Source: Amycolatopsis orientalis DSM 43388
GTDB lineage: Bacteria > Actinomycetota > Actinomycetes > Mycobacteriales > Pseudonocardiaceae
Direction of reading: 5' to 3'
DNA: 64,000 nt
Assembly: GCF_000411975.1 (NCBI RefSeq)
Contig: NZ_ASXG01000026.1
Coordinates: forward strand, 1 to 64,000
The translations under genes were made by a program, and so were the position numbers. The notes under the pieces were generated by a model. It saw only the letters and a list, made by a program, of their open reading frames with translations, was not told the DNA's origin and ran no database searches. The stretch's first letter is position 1; each line of letters begins with the position of its first letter. Below, piece by piece: positions 1-8,007 of this stretch.

Positions 1-60
1 CGGCTTCGGCTTCGGCTTCGGCTTCGGCTTCGGCTTCGGCTTCGGCTTCGGCTTCGGCTT
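1..60. repeat. CGGCTT hexanucleotide tandem array
   Basis: Ten perfect copies of the 6-base unit CGGCTT open the window; the left edge is cut, so the true array may be longer. The period is a multiple of three. It could therefore be a coding repeat of a gene that lies to the left (Gly-Phe, Ala-Ser or Arg-Leu on this strand, Glu-Ala on the other), but no frame continues into a convincing protein. From 61 to 275 I see no gene. Confidence 0.9.
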
Positions 61-275
61 CGGAAGGGAGCAAACCACCCGACCCGGCAATCCGTCACGG
101 CCCGCCCCAAGCGATCACCGTCGAGCGACCGGCCAGCCGCCGTCGTCCGACGATGCCACCATCCCGACCTCCCGGCGCCAACCTGACTCGAGCAGCGGCC
201 AGCCGACCGATCCCACGACACGGAACGACCCCGAGCCAGCGGCCGAGCGCCGAGAGAACCGGAACCACCCGCGCG

Positions 276-854
276 TCACATCGCGGTGTCGTTCTCCTCC
301 TGTGCGCGCAGCAGATCCTCGCGGGCACGGGACACCCGGGACCGCACCGTCCCGACCGGGCAGCCGCACACCTCGGCCGCCTCCGCGTACGACAGGCCCA
401 GGAACTGGGTGAGCACCAGGGCTTCCCGGCGGTCCTCGTCGAGGGTGTCCAGCAGCAGGCCGAGTTCGATCAGGTCCTCGAAGCCCGCCGTGCGCGTCCG
501 GGCGGACTGTTCTTCGGCCGCGCGCTGCCAGTCGGCCGTCGTGGATTCGCGGGGGCGGACCGAGCGCGCGCGGATGCGGTCCACGACGACCCGGCGGGCG
601 ATCGACAACAGCCACGTCCTCGACGACGACCGGCCCGCGAAGCGCGGCAGCGAGCCGAACGCGCGCAGGTACGTTTCCTGGGTGAGGTCGTCCGCTTCGG
701 CCGGGCTGGTGCGGTGGGCCAGGAACCGCCACGCGTCGGCTTGCGTCGCGCGGACCCAGGCTTCCAGTGCGATCCGGTCGCCGCGGCCGGCGGCGAGGGC
801 CAGCGCGGTGATCCGCTCGTCGTCGTTGTCGCGGCCGGTGGACACGGACGTCAC
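276..854 (-). CDS. sigC: SigC-like ECF RNA polymerase sigma factor
   Basis: An ECF sigma factor of about 192 residues that would direct RNA polymerase to a small regulon. Region 2 carries DDLTQETYLRAF near residues 55-66 and the RTWLLSIAR stretch. Region 4 carries an HTH around residues 150-178 (LGLSYAEAAEVCGCPVGTVRSR). The wording closely resembles mycobacterial SigC as I remember it. The GTG at 854 was chosen because the protein then starts just before the first conserved helix; GTG at 845 is an alternative. The gene is divergent from a zinc-finger anti-sigma gene 91 bp away, its probable partner. The PepSY/DUF5134 pair nearby suggests a metal or copper link, which is inference. Confidence 0.88.
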   Translation of the reverse strand: MTSVSTGRDNDDERITALALAAGRGDRIALEAWVRATQADAWRFLAHRTSPAEADDLTQETYLRAFGSLPRFAGRSSSRTWLLSIARRVVVDRIRARSVRPRESTTADWQRAAEEQSARTRTAGFEDLIELGLLLDTLDEDRREALVLTQFLGLSYAEAAEVCGCPVGTVRSRVSRAREDLLRAQEENDTAM

Positions 855-945
855 GGTAGTCCATGCCCGTCCGAGCCGGTTCCCAGACCAGCCCGGAGAA
901 AAATCGCCGTCCCCGCCGGGAACTCGCGCGGGCAGCCGAGCGACT

Positions 946-1683
946 ATGACAGACGTGAGCTGTGAAATCTTCCGCGAAGCGCTGTCCGCGCGACTCGACG
1001 GCGAAGCGGGCCCGCTGCCCGAACCGCAGGTCGACCAGCATCTCGAGACCTGCGCGTCGTGCCGGAACTGGTACGAGCGGAGCGCGACGCTGCGCCGCGC
1101 CCTGCTGGTCCGCAGCGCGCCCGAGGTGCCCGACCTCACCGACCGGATCCTCGCCGAAACCCCTCCCCCGCCGCGCGAAAAATGGGGCCTGCGAGTCGCG
1201 CTCGGGCTGGTCGGCCTGGTCCAGTGCGGACTGGCGTTCGCGCAACTGCTCGGCATGGACACCGCCCACGGCGGCGGTTTCATGGAAGGCCACCTCATCA
1301 ACGAAAGCTCGGCGTGGAACCTGGCGGTCGGCGTCGGACTGCTGTGGGCCGCCCTGCGCACCCGCGCCGCGGCCGGGCAGCTGCCGATGATCACCGGGTT
1401 CGTGCTCGTCCTCGCGGTGCTCACGACCAGCGATCTGATCGGCGACCGCGTCACCGTCGCACGGGTGCTGTCGCACGTGTTCCTGGTCGTCGGACTGGCG
1501 CTGCTCTACGCCGTCCACCGACAGCACCGCCTCCGGCACCAACCGGGCCCAGACCTCGCCGACACCGCCGACGACCCGAACCACACCACTGTGGCGACCC
1601 ACGGCGCACTCGCCCTGGTCCGCCCCCACCCGAAGCGCAGCCGCGATTCCCAACGCCCGACCGGACGACACCGCGCCGCCTGA
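946..1683 (+). CDS. Zinc-finger (zf-HC2) membrane anti-sigma factor
   Basis: A protein of 245 residues. The N-terminal cytoplasmic domain has the zf-HC2 zinc motif: Cys6, then His32, Cys36 and Cys39 in HLETCASC. About four hydrophobic segments follow, at roughly residues 85-105, 125-145, 150-170 and 175-195, then a polar tail. Such proteins hold their ECF sigma factor at the membrane until a signal arrives. The gene is divergent from the SigC-like gene, which is less usual than a shared operon but still the best partner. The HxxxCxxC motif also occurs in redox-sensing anti-sigma factors. The polar tail from residue 200 lies next to repeat DNA and may have been extended by it. Confidence 0.82.
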   Translation: MTDVSCEIFREALSARLDGEAGPLPEPQVDQHLETCASCRNWYERSATLRRALLVRSAPEVPDLTDRILAETPPPPREKWGLRVALGLVGLVQCGLAFAQLLGMDTAHGGGFMEGHLINESSAWNLAVGVGLLWAALRTRAAAGQLPMITGFVLVLAVLTTSDLIGDRVTVARVLSHVFLVVGLALLYAVHRQHRLRHQPGPDLADTADDPNHTTVATHGALALVRPHPKRSRDSQRPTGRHRAA

Positions 1684-1857
1684 CGCACCCCGCTCCGGAA
1701 GCCCGGCTTGGCAAGCTCACCCAGCCGGCCCAGCGGCCGCGACCTCGTGAAAACCGGCCGCGCAGTCTGACGCACGCCCTTCGAGAGCCCAGCTCGGCAA
1801 CCGCACCGAGCGGCAATGCGCATCGCCAGCCACCAGGCGGAAAACCGGCCGCGCAGC
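1680..1857. repeat. Two tandem degenerate repeats of about 87-91 bp
   Basis: CTGACGCAC occurs at 1680 and 1767, and AAAACCGGCCGCGCAG occurs at 1750 and 1841. A matching AGCCC-GCT-GGCAA block lies between them in each unit. The first unit starts exactly on the anti-sigma stop codon, so the array looks like duplication of that gene's end. Confidence 0.75.
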
Positions 1858-2514
1858 CCGGGAATCGCCCCTCACCACTACTTGCCGGGCCTGGGACGCC
1901 ACGCCTTGAGTCGAAGCACGAAGGGACAGGCTCCGCCGGGGACCGAGCAAACCCGCGAAGCCTTTCCCGTTCACCGCACCGACCGGGCGAGCCACCACCC
2001 GGTCGAAGACAACCGCCCCCCCCCCAAAGCCAACCCGCGAATCGCGACCGCCCGACGAGGTGCCATACGACCTCGAGCCATTGCCCGCGATCGCGAACCC
2101 GCTACCCAGCCATCCCCGGGCTCAGGTCTCCCGCCATCGCCGGAAATCCCACCCAACCCGACACACACAACCCCACCCGACTCAAACCCACCACCGCCAC
2201 CAGCCTCGGCGACCCAAGCCGACGCGACGCGACCTCGCTCGACTCGAATCACCACCACCGCGAACCTCGCGCGCAGCAACCGCCGCACAGCCCGACCCGT
2301 TTCAAGCCCTCACCACAGCGGCGAACTCCCTCCGCAACCGACCACCGCACTGCCGAGCCCGGGTTCAGATCATCGCCACGATCGCGAAACCACGCCCGCG
2401 CACCCAGCCACCGCACAACGCCGGACCTCACCACCGCGAACCCCGCGTGCGATCAGCCACCGCACAGCACCGACCATCGCCCCCAATGCCGCCCGACCGG
2501 CCGCCGCGAAGTCC
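1858..2514. other. C-rich non-coding gap with copies of a gene end
   Basis: About 650 bp without a credible gene. The top strand is strongly C-rich and poor in G runs. All open frames give Pro/Arg/His/Thr-rich low-complexity protein with no domain. The only structure I can support is a copy of the 3' end of the next minus-strand gene at 2356-2379, plus a weaker match near 2117-2140. Confidence 0.7.
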
Positions 2515-2538
2515 AGCTCGGGCTCAGATCATCGCCAC
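2356..2538. repeat. Echo of the DUF5134 gene end
   Basis: The 24 bases at 2356-2379 match the 24 bases at 2515-2538 at 22 positions. The second copy spans the TGA stop and the last codons of the DUF5134 gene on the minus strand. The shared core is TCAGATCATCGCCAC. The displaced copy lies 159 bp beyond the stop. Confidence 0.8.
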
Positions 2539-3132
2539 CGCCATCACCGCCATTCCCAAGCTCATCACGCCTTCCATCGCCAACCCGACCTCCCGGCGTC
2601 CCGGACGGGCGACTGCCCGGGCGTGGTCGATCGCCCGGGCCAGCCACGCGATTCCCGCTGCCAGGAAGACCGTCGCCAGCACCACCGCGACCACCACCAC
2701 GTGCGCCGGTACGTGTCCGGTCATGGTCATCCCGGCGTCGCCCATGTCCATTCCGGCGTGCTCGCCGCCCAGCGCGGTCCCGGACATCGTCATTCCCGCC
2801 ATCGCCGACGGCATCACGAACGCCATCCACGCCATCCCGGCCATCATCAGCGCGTGGTGCGCTCCGGGCAGCCGTCCGTGGCCGAATCCCAGCGCCGCGG
2901 TCACCGCGAACCATCCGGCGGCCGCCGCGAAGAGCACGACCTGCGGTATCCGCGCGAAAGTCATCGTCGCGGGCCAAGCCATCGTGACCATTCCCGCGCA
3001 CATCGCCGCGTGCAGGGCGTCCGCCACTCGTCCGGTCAAGCCGGGACGTCGCACGCATCGGTACAGGCAGAACACCCCCGCCGCCGCGAACAGCACGGTG
3101 AGGATCCATCGCAGACCCGGTTCGGTGATCAT
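2524..3132 (-). CDS. DUF5134 membrane protein with Met/His-rich loop
   Basis: An integral membrane protein of 202 residues with about six hydrophobic segments, assigned to the actinobacterial DUF5134 type. A loop near residues 110-145 is rich in Met and His (MAGMTMSG, GEHAGMDMGDAGMTMTGH), the kind of sequence that binds copper. The start at 3132 overlaps the stop of the PepSY gene by four bases (ATGA), so the pair is co-translated. Function is unknown. A role in copper handling is inference from the loop, the PepSY partner and the nearby SigC-like gene. Its 3' end is the source of a displaced copy at 2356-2379. Confidence 0.72.
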   Translation of the reverse strand: MITEPGLRWILTVLFAAAGVFCLYRCVRRPGLTGRVADALHAAMCAGMVTMAWPATMTFARIPQVVLFAAAAGWFAVTAALGFGHGRLPGAHHALMMAGMAWMAFVMPSAMAGMTMSGTALGGEHAGMDMGDAGMTMTGHVPAHVVVVAVVLATVFLAAGIAWLARAIDHARAVARPGRREVGLAMEGVMSLGMAVMAVAMI

Positions 3133-4781
3133 CGCGCGGCCGCCCGGCGCAGGCCCAGCAGGCAGTCCACCGCCAGGAAACCCAGCAACGACACCCCGAA
3201 CACCGGCAGGAACCATCCCACTGCCGCCACTCCGACCAGCACCGGAGCCAGCACTCGCCCGGGAATTCGCCGCCAGGCGCCCCGCACCGGCATCCGTCCG
3301 AAGCGACCCCGACCGTCCGGCGACTTTCCCGAGTCGCGCAGCCGGGCACCTTCGAGCGGCATCGGGCCAGAAGCAGCGCCGCTCGTCGACAACCGACCGG
3401 ACGGCAGTCCGACGCCGCCAGCCTCGCCGCCCATCAACAAGCTCTCGGCGCGTCCCTCATCACGCACCGACCCGGTGCGCTCCGGCGACCGGCCAGACTC
3501 GCTCCGCCCCCGCAAACGCACCCATCCAGCACGCCCCGCCGACCGGCCACGCCCGCCCCGCCAACGCACCCACTCCACACTCCCCGGCAACCGGCCAGAC
3601 TCAGCGCGCAACCGCCCCCGGCCGCCCGACGACCGGCCAGGACGACCTCGCAGCCACCACATCCGATACCCCCACGCGACCACACCCGTCAGCGCCACCC
3701 CGAGCACCGTCAGCACGACCTGGTTCGCCACCCCGAACAGCAGCCCCATATGGGCGTCGATCCCCCACCGGCTCAGTTTCGCGGCGAGCGGGTAGTCGGC
3801 GAACCTCAGCGTCCCGGTGATCTTCCCCGTGCCGGGATCGACCGCCATCGAGTCCTGTCGGGACGGCCAGCCCCGGCCGACCTGCTGCACGACGTATCCG
3901 CCGTCCGAGGGCGGCCGGATCTCCACCGGGTCGGACAATCCGGCGCGTGCGGTCGCGTCGCGGACCGCTTGCCAGCCGACGTCGCCGGGAGAGGGAGCAC
4001 CGGCCGGGACCGACGGCGTCGTCCAGTCCAAAGAGGACCGCAGGTCGGTGATGTTCGCGCCGGCGTGCAGCGACCAGGTCAGCCCGGTGGCGGAGAGAAA
4101 CAGCAAACCCGCGGCGATCCACAGGCCGGTCGAGCCGTGCCAGGAGCGCAGCCGCGCGCGGCCGGGTTTTCCGGCGGACGGCAAGAGCACGGCGCGCAAC
4201 CGTCGACGGCGGCCGAGCCACAACGCCGCCCCGGCGAGAGTGATCACCCACAGCCAGCTCGCCGCCAGTTCGCTGTACAGCCGGCCGAAGTCGCCGAGAT
4301 GGAGATTGCGGTGCAGGGTGTCGATCCAGCCTCGGACCGGCAACGCCTGCCCGGAACCGTAGGTTTCGAGCGCGCCGCGAACCTCCCCGTCGTGCGGGTT
4401 CACGAACACGGTGTACCGATAGCTCGGCGCGAGGCCCGGACGGTCGAAGATCACCTGGGTGGTGTCGGTCGCGGACGGCGCCGGGCGCAGGCCGATGATC
4501 TTTCCGTCCGGCACTCGACCGCGCGCGACGAGCACCTGCCGGTCGAGCGGGAGCGCGCCGGCGGCGGCCGGGACGTGCAGTTCGTGCGAGTAGACAGCCT
4601 GTTCCAGCTGCGGCGTCCACACGTACGCGATCCCGGTCAGCGCAGCGACCAGAAGGAACGGTCCGACGAACACTCCCGCGTAGAAGTGCAGCCGCAGCAC
4701 CAACGGGCGAATCGCCGCCCATCCGGTCGCCGGGGCCGGTCCGGTGCGCGACTCCTCGCCGATACCGATGCCGATGGCCAT
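3129..4781 (-). CDS. PepSY-associated transmembrane protein
   Basis: A protein of 550 residues of the PepSY-TM type, whose members often sit with iron- or copper-related systems. The first TM is near residues 28-50. A large outer domain holds the PepSY signature (FVNPHDGEVRG), and TMs follow near 175, 215 and 345. ATG 4781 follows a good ribosome site (GGGAGC). Residues about 376-497, between the fourth TM and the C-terminal hairpin, form an Arg/Gly/Ser-rich low-complexity stretch. There ACCGGCCA recurs at 3488, 3542, 3590 and 3632, spaced 54, 48 and 42 bp, so the frame is always kept. That insert is not expected in the family. Confidence 0.85.
   Translation of the reverse strand: MAIGIGIGEESRTGPAPATGWAAIRPLVLRLHFYAGVFVGPFLLVAALTGIAYVWTPQLEQAVYSHELHVPAAAGALPLDRQVLVARGRVPDGKIIGLRPAPSATDTTQVIFDRPGLAPSYRYTVFVNPHDGEVRGALETYGSGQALPVRGWIDTLHRNLHLGDFGRLYSELAASWLWVITLAGAALWLGRRRRLRAVLLPSAGKPGRARLRSWHGSTGLWIAAGLLFLSATGLTWSLHAGANITDLRSSLDWTTPSVPAGAPSPGDVGWQAVRDATARAGLSDPVEIRPPSDGGYVVQQVGRGWPSRQDSMAVDPGTGKITGTLRFADYPLAAKLSRWGIDAHMGLLFGVANQVVLTVLGVALTGVVAWGYRMWWLRGRPGRSSGGRGRLRAESGRLPGSVEWVRWRGGRGRSAGRAGWVRLRGRSESGRSPERTGSVRDEGRAESLLMGGEAGGVGLPSGRLSTSGAASGPMPLEGARLRDSGKSPDGRGRFGRMPVRGAWRRIPGRVLAPVLVGVAAVGWFLPVFGVSLLGFLAVDCLLGLRRAAAR
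3488..3640. repeat. In-frame degenerate repeat inside the PepSY gene
   Basis: Four degenerate units begin with ACCGGCCA at 3488, 3542, 3590 and 3632. The intervals of 54, 48 and 42 bp are all multiples of three (and of six). They encode imperfect Ser-Gly-Arg / Trp-Val-Arg segments in the cytoplasmic linker. The same ACCGGCC core appears in the non-coding repeats at 1753 and 1844. Confidence 0.7.
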
Positions 4782-4903
4782 CCTGCTCCCTTCGCGTGGT
4801 CCGCCTCCTGAGGAGTCGGACCGGCGGGGCAGTCGGTTCCCGGCCGCCGCGAACGCCCATTCGGGTGTCCCGCATCGACGGGGCATTGCTTCTGGCACAC
4901 AGT

Positions 4904-4940
4904 GACAGTATTGTCCCCCTCACATTCGACACCAAGTGTC
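4904..4940. promoter_or_regulatory. Paired inverted repeats upstream of mftA
   Basis: GACA-N4-TGTC lies at 4904-4915 and GACAC-CAA-GTGTC at 4928-4940, in the 190-bp region between the PepSY gene and mftA. They share GACA/TGTC half-sites about two helical turns apart. They could bind a dimeric repressor of TetR or GntR type controlling the mycofactocin operon. No such regulator gene is adjacent. Confidence 0.5.
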
Positions 4941-4971
4941 AAATATCGCCGAACGAGACAAGGGAGTCACG

Positions 4972-5076
4972 ATGAGCGAGACGACAGCCGCTGCCGAGAC
5001 GAAGGCCGAAGAGGTCGTAGCCGACGAGTTGCTCGTCGAGGAGGTCTCGATCGACGGAATGTGCGGTGTCTACTGA
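4972..5076 (+). CDS. mftA: Mycofactocin precursor peptide MftA
   Basis: A 34-residue peptide with an acidic leader that ends in the canonical core IDGMCGVY. In known systems MftB presents it to MftC, which decarboxylates and crosslinks the C-terminal Val-Tyr. MftE then releases the dipeptide and MftD deaminates it to the redox-active ketone. The start ATG 4972 follows AAGGGAG seven bases upstream. The gene was found by reading the sequence, being shorter than usual gene-calling limits. It overlaps the mftB start by 11 bases and heads the operon. Confidence 0.97.
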   Translation: MSETTAAAETKAEEVVADELLVEEVSIDGMCGVY

Positions 5077-5359
5077 TCGCAGGGCCGCGGCGTTCGATCT
5101 GGACGGTGCTTGGGAACTGGACAGCCGGGTCTCCATCCGGCCGGAGCGGTTCGGCGCGCTGCTGTACCACTTCGGCACCCGCCGGCTGTCCTTTCTCAAG
5201 AGCCGCACCATGCTCGCCGCGGTGCAGGCGCTGACCGACCACCCCTCCGCCCGCGCGGCATGCGCGCAGGCCGGGGTCGCGCCGGCCGAACTTCCCCGCT
5301 ACCGCGCCGCCCTCGCCGCCCTCGCGGCGTCGGACATGATCCATCCGAGGAGCGTGTGA
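5066..5359 (+). CDS. mftB: Mycofactocin chaperone MftB
   Basis: A protein of 97 residues of the RiPP recognition-element type (PqqD-like winged helix) that binds MftA and delivers it to MftC. It carries the family stretches VSIRPERFGALLYHFGTR and LSFLKSR near residues 22-46. The start is GTG 5066, inside the end of mftA; the stop overlaps the mftC start in TGATG. Length and position are normal for MftB. Confidence 0.95.
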   Translation: MSTDRRAAAFDLDGAWELDSRVSIRPERFGALLYHFGTRRLSFLKSRTMLAAVQALTDHPSARAACAQAGVAPAELPRYRAALAALAASDMIHPRSV

Positions 5360-6531
5360 TGTCGCTTGTCGACGAATTCCAGTTCGGGCTCGACGCGCCG
5401 ATCTGCCTCACCTGGGAACTCACCTACGCGTGCAACCTGTCGTGCGTGCACTGCCTTTCCTCGTCCGGCCGCCGCGATCCGCGCGAGCTGAGCACCGAGG
5501 AATGCAAGGCGCTGATCGACGAATTCGAGCGCATGCAGATCTTCTACGTGAACATCGGCGGCGGCGAACCGACAGTCCGGCCCGATTTCTGGGAGCTGGT
5601 CGACTACGCGACCGAGCACCACGTGGGCGTCAAATTCTCCACCAACGGCATCAAGATCACCGAGGACGTCGCGAAACGGCTCGCCGGCAGCGATTACGTC
5701 GACGTCCAGATCTCCCTCGACGGAGCCACCGAGGAGGTCAACGACCACGTCCGCGGCCCCGGCTCCTACCGCACCGCGATCCGGGCGATGGAGAACCTCG
5801 CCGCCGCCGGGTTCGCGAACTTCAAGATTTCCGTCGTGGTGACCCGGCAGAATGCGGGGCAGCTCGACGACTTCAAAGCGATCGCCGACCGCTACGGCGC
5901 CCAGCTGCGGCTCACCCGGCTCCGCCCGTCCGGACGCGGCGCGGACGTCTGGGACGAGTTGCACCCCACCGCCGCCCAGCAACGGGAACTGTACGACTGG
6001 CTGGTCAAGCACGGCGAAAACGTGCTCACCGGCGACTCGTTCTTCCACCTCGCCGGCTACGGCGACGGCGGCCTGCCCGGGCTGAACCTGTGCGGCGCGG
6101 GCCGCGTGGTGTGCCTGATCGACCCGGTGGGCGACGTCTACGCGTGCCCGTTCGCCATCCACGACACCTTCCTCGCCGGGAACACGCGCGGCGATGGCGG
6201 ATTCACCCGCGTGTGGCGGGAATCCGAGCTGTTCGCCGAACTGCGCAGCCCGCAGAGCGGCGGGGCCTGCACGTCGTGCTCGGCGTTCGACGCCTGCCGC
6301 GGCGGCTGCATGGCGGCGAAGTTCTTCACCGGGCTCCCGCTCGACGGCCCGGACCCGGAATGCGTGCGCGGCCACGGCGAACGCGCGCTGGCCGGGGGCG
6401 CCGCGGGCAGCGTGCCGAAGCCGTCGCTGGACCACTCGCACCGCAAGGTGCCGGTGACCATCGGCATGCGCCGCCCGCCGGACCGGGCCTGCGACGAGAA
6501 CCCGCTCGCGGGCTTCGCCCCGGGCCGCTGA
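5359..6531 (+). CDS. mftC: Mycofactocin radical SAM maturase MftC
   Basis: A radical SAM/SPASM enzyme of 390 residues that oxidatively decarboxylates the MftA C-terminal Tyr and then forms the Val-Tyr carbon-carbon bond. The CxxxCxxC cluster motif is Cys25-Cys29-Cys32 (CNLSCVHC), followed by the GGGEPT SAM motif near residue 64. SPASM cysteines appear in the last third (LCGAGRVVC, YACPF, CTSCSAFDACRGGC). ATG 5359 overlaps the mftB stop. Length and motifs are complete, so the enzyme should be active. Confidence 0.97.
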   Translation: MSLVDEFQFGLDAPICLTWELTYACNLSCVHCLSSSGRRDPRELSTEECKALIDEFERMQIFYVNIGGGEPTVRPDFWELVDYATEHHVGVKFSTNGIKITEDVAKRLAGSDYVDVQISLDGATEEVNDHVRGPGSYRTAIRAMENLAAAGFANFKISVVVTRQNAGQLDDFKAIADRYGAQLRLTRLRPSGRGADVWDELHPTAAQQRELYDWLVKHGENVLTGDSFFHLAGYGDGGLPGLNLCGAGRVVCLIDPVGDVYACPFAIHDTFLAGNTRGDGGFTRVWRESELFAELRSPQSGGACTSCSAFDACRGGCMAAKFFTGLPLDGPDPECVRGHGERALAGGAAGSVPKPSLDHSHRKVPVTIGMRRPPDRACDENPLAGFAPGR

Positions 6532-6532
6532 A

Positions 6533-7222
6533 ATGCGCCTGGCCGATCTGTCGTCGCCGGACGTCGCCGAACGGGCGGCGTCCGGCGCGATCCTCGCCGT
6601 GCCGCTCGGGGCCACCGAGCAGCACGGCCCGCACCTGCCGCTGAGCACGGACACCGACATCGCGACGGCGTTGTGCGACCGGCTCGCCGCGGAGCGACCG
6701 GACGTGCTGGTCGCGCCCGCGGTTCCGTACGGATCGAGCGGCGAACACGCGGGATTCGCCGGGACGCTGTCGATCGGCCAAGCCGTCACCGAACTCCTGC
6801 TCGTCGAACTGGGCCGATCGGCCGGCGAAACCTTCCGGCGTCTGCTTTTCGTGTCCGCGCACGGCGGCAACGCGGCTTCGGTGACCCGCGCGGTCGCGAC
6901 CCTGCGCGCCGAATCGCGGGACGTCTCAGTGTTCGAACCGCGCTGGCAAGGCGATCCGCACGCCGGACGGCCGGAAACCGCTCTGCAGCTGGCTCTTCAC
7001 CCGGACAAAGTGCGCCTGGACCAAGCAGTTCCAGGCGACACCCGGCCGCTGGGCGAGTTGCTTCCGGTTCTGCGCCGAGGCGGGGTGCGCGCGGTGACCG
7101 GAACCGGGGTTCTCGGCGATCCCACCGGAGCGACGGCGGACGAAGGCCGGGATCTTCTCGACGACCTCACGGCGCAGCTGCGCGCGCATGTGCGCGACTG
7201 GACTTCCGCGGTGACGCCATGA
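6533..7222 (+). CDS. mftE: Mycofactocin peptidase MftE (creatininase family)
   Basis: A creatininase-fold metallopeptidase of 229 residues that cleaves the modified MftA to release the crosslinked Val-Tyr dipeptide. Metal-ligand motifs are visible: EQHGPHLPLSTDTDIA near residues 29-44, SSGEHAGF near 68-75 and SAHGGN near 108-113. It begins one base after the mftC stop and overlaps the next gene in ATGA. In the mycobacterial order mftD comes here; in this window mftD is the last gene. Confidence 0.94.
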   Translation: MRLADLSSPDVAERAASGAILAVPLGATEQHGPHLPLSTDTDIATALCDRLAAERPDVLVAPAVPYGSSGEHAGFAGTLSIGQAVTELLLVELGRSAGETFRRLLFVSAHGGNAASVTRAVATLRAESRDVSVFEPRWQGDPHAGRPETALQLALHPDKVRLDQAVPGDTRPLGELLPVLRRGGVRAVTGTGVLGDPTGATADEGRDLLDDLTAQLRAHVRDWTSAVTP

Positions 7223-8007
7223 AAGCGGCTCTCGTGACCGGCGCGGCCCGCGGCATCGGCGCGGCCACCGCGACAAAGCTCGCTGAACAAGGCTGGGCCG
7301 TGCTCGCGGTGGACGTCGCCGAAAACGACCCCGCCCTCCCCTACCCGATGGGCACCGCGGAAGAACTGTCCACAGTGGTCGCAAGAATCCGGGAAAGTGG
7401 CGGCATCGCGGAGGAATTCCGCGCAGACGTCCGCGATCGCTCCCAACTGTCCGCAGCGGTGACCGCCGCGGAACAACGTTGGGGCGGCCTCGACGCGGCC
7501 ATCGCGGCAGCCGGAGTGATCGCGGGCGGCGTACCGCTCTGGGAAATGCCGCCGGAGCAGGAAGACGCGGTCCTCGACGTCAATCTCCGCGGCGTCCTCA
7601 ACCTCGCTCACGTCGCGATCCCCGCCTTGCTGCGCCGTCCGAAACCTCGCTCCGGGCGATTCCTGGCCGTCGCGTCCGCCGCCGCCACCCGCGGATTGCC
7701 GATGCTCGCCGCGTACTGCGCGGCGAAAGCCGGAGTCGCCGGCCTGATTCGCGCGCTGGGCACGGAATTGGGCGACTCCGGCGTCACTGCCAACGCGGTC
7801 AGCCCAGGATCGACCGACACCCCGATTCTCGCCGAAAGCGCCCGCCTGTACGACCTTCCCGACGCGCAAACGTTTGCCGCGCAACAGCCCCTGCGACGCC
7901 TGCTCGATCCCGCCGAAGTCGCGTCCGTCCTGGCTTTCCTCGCCAGTCCGGAAAGCAGCGCGACGACCGGGGCCGTGCTCCCGGTGGACGGAGGGCTGGC
8001 GCTGTGA
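7219..8007 (+). CDS. Mycofactocin-coupled SDR oxidoreductase
   Basis: A short-chain dehydrogenase of 262 residues with TGAARGIG at residues 7-14, a Ser/Tyr-x-x-x-Lys site (ASAAATRG, YCAAK) and the C-terminal DGGLAL. It sits inside the mft operon, coupled by ATGA and GTGA overlaps on both sides. SDR families that co-occur with mycofactocin are thought to hold NAD non-exchangeably and to pass electrons to the cofactor. This placement makes it a dedicated partner. The substrate is unknown; a secondary alcohol or carveol-type substrate is possible. Confidence 0.9.
   Translation: MKAALVTGAARGIGAATATKLAEQGWAVLAVDVAENDPALPYPMGTAEELSTVVARIRESGGIAEEFRADVRDRSQLSAAVTAAEQRWGGLDAAIAAAGVIAGGVPLWEMPPEQEDAVLDVNLRGVLNLAHVAIPALLRRPKPRSGRFLAVASAAATRGLPMLAAYCAAKAGVAGLIRALGTELGDSGVTANAVSPGSTDTPILAESARLYDLPDAQTFAAQQPLRRLLDPAEVASVLAFLASPESSATTGAVLPVDGGLAL

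Noticed and set aside
1..275. Coding sequence through the CGGCTT array
   Set aside because: No frame leads into a recognisable protein; the gene to the left is outside the window, so this cannot be decided.
1816..3820. Long plus-strand frames of 586-659 codons across the C-rich gap and the DUF5134 gene
   Set aside because: Low-complexity Pro/Arg/His protein without domains; they run antisense to clear membrane-protein genes and arise from base bias.
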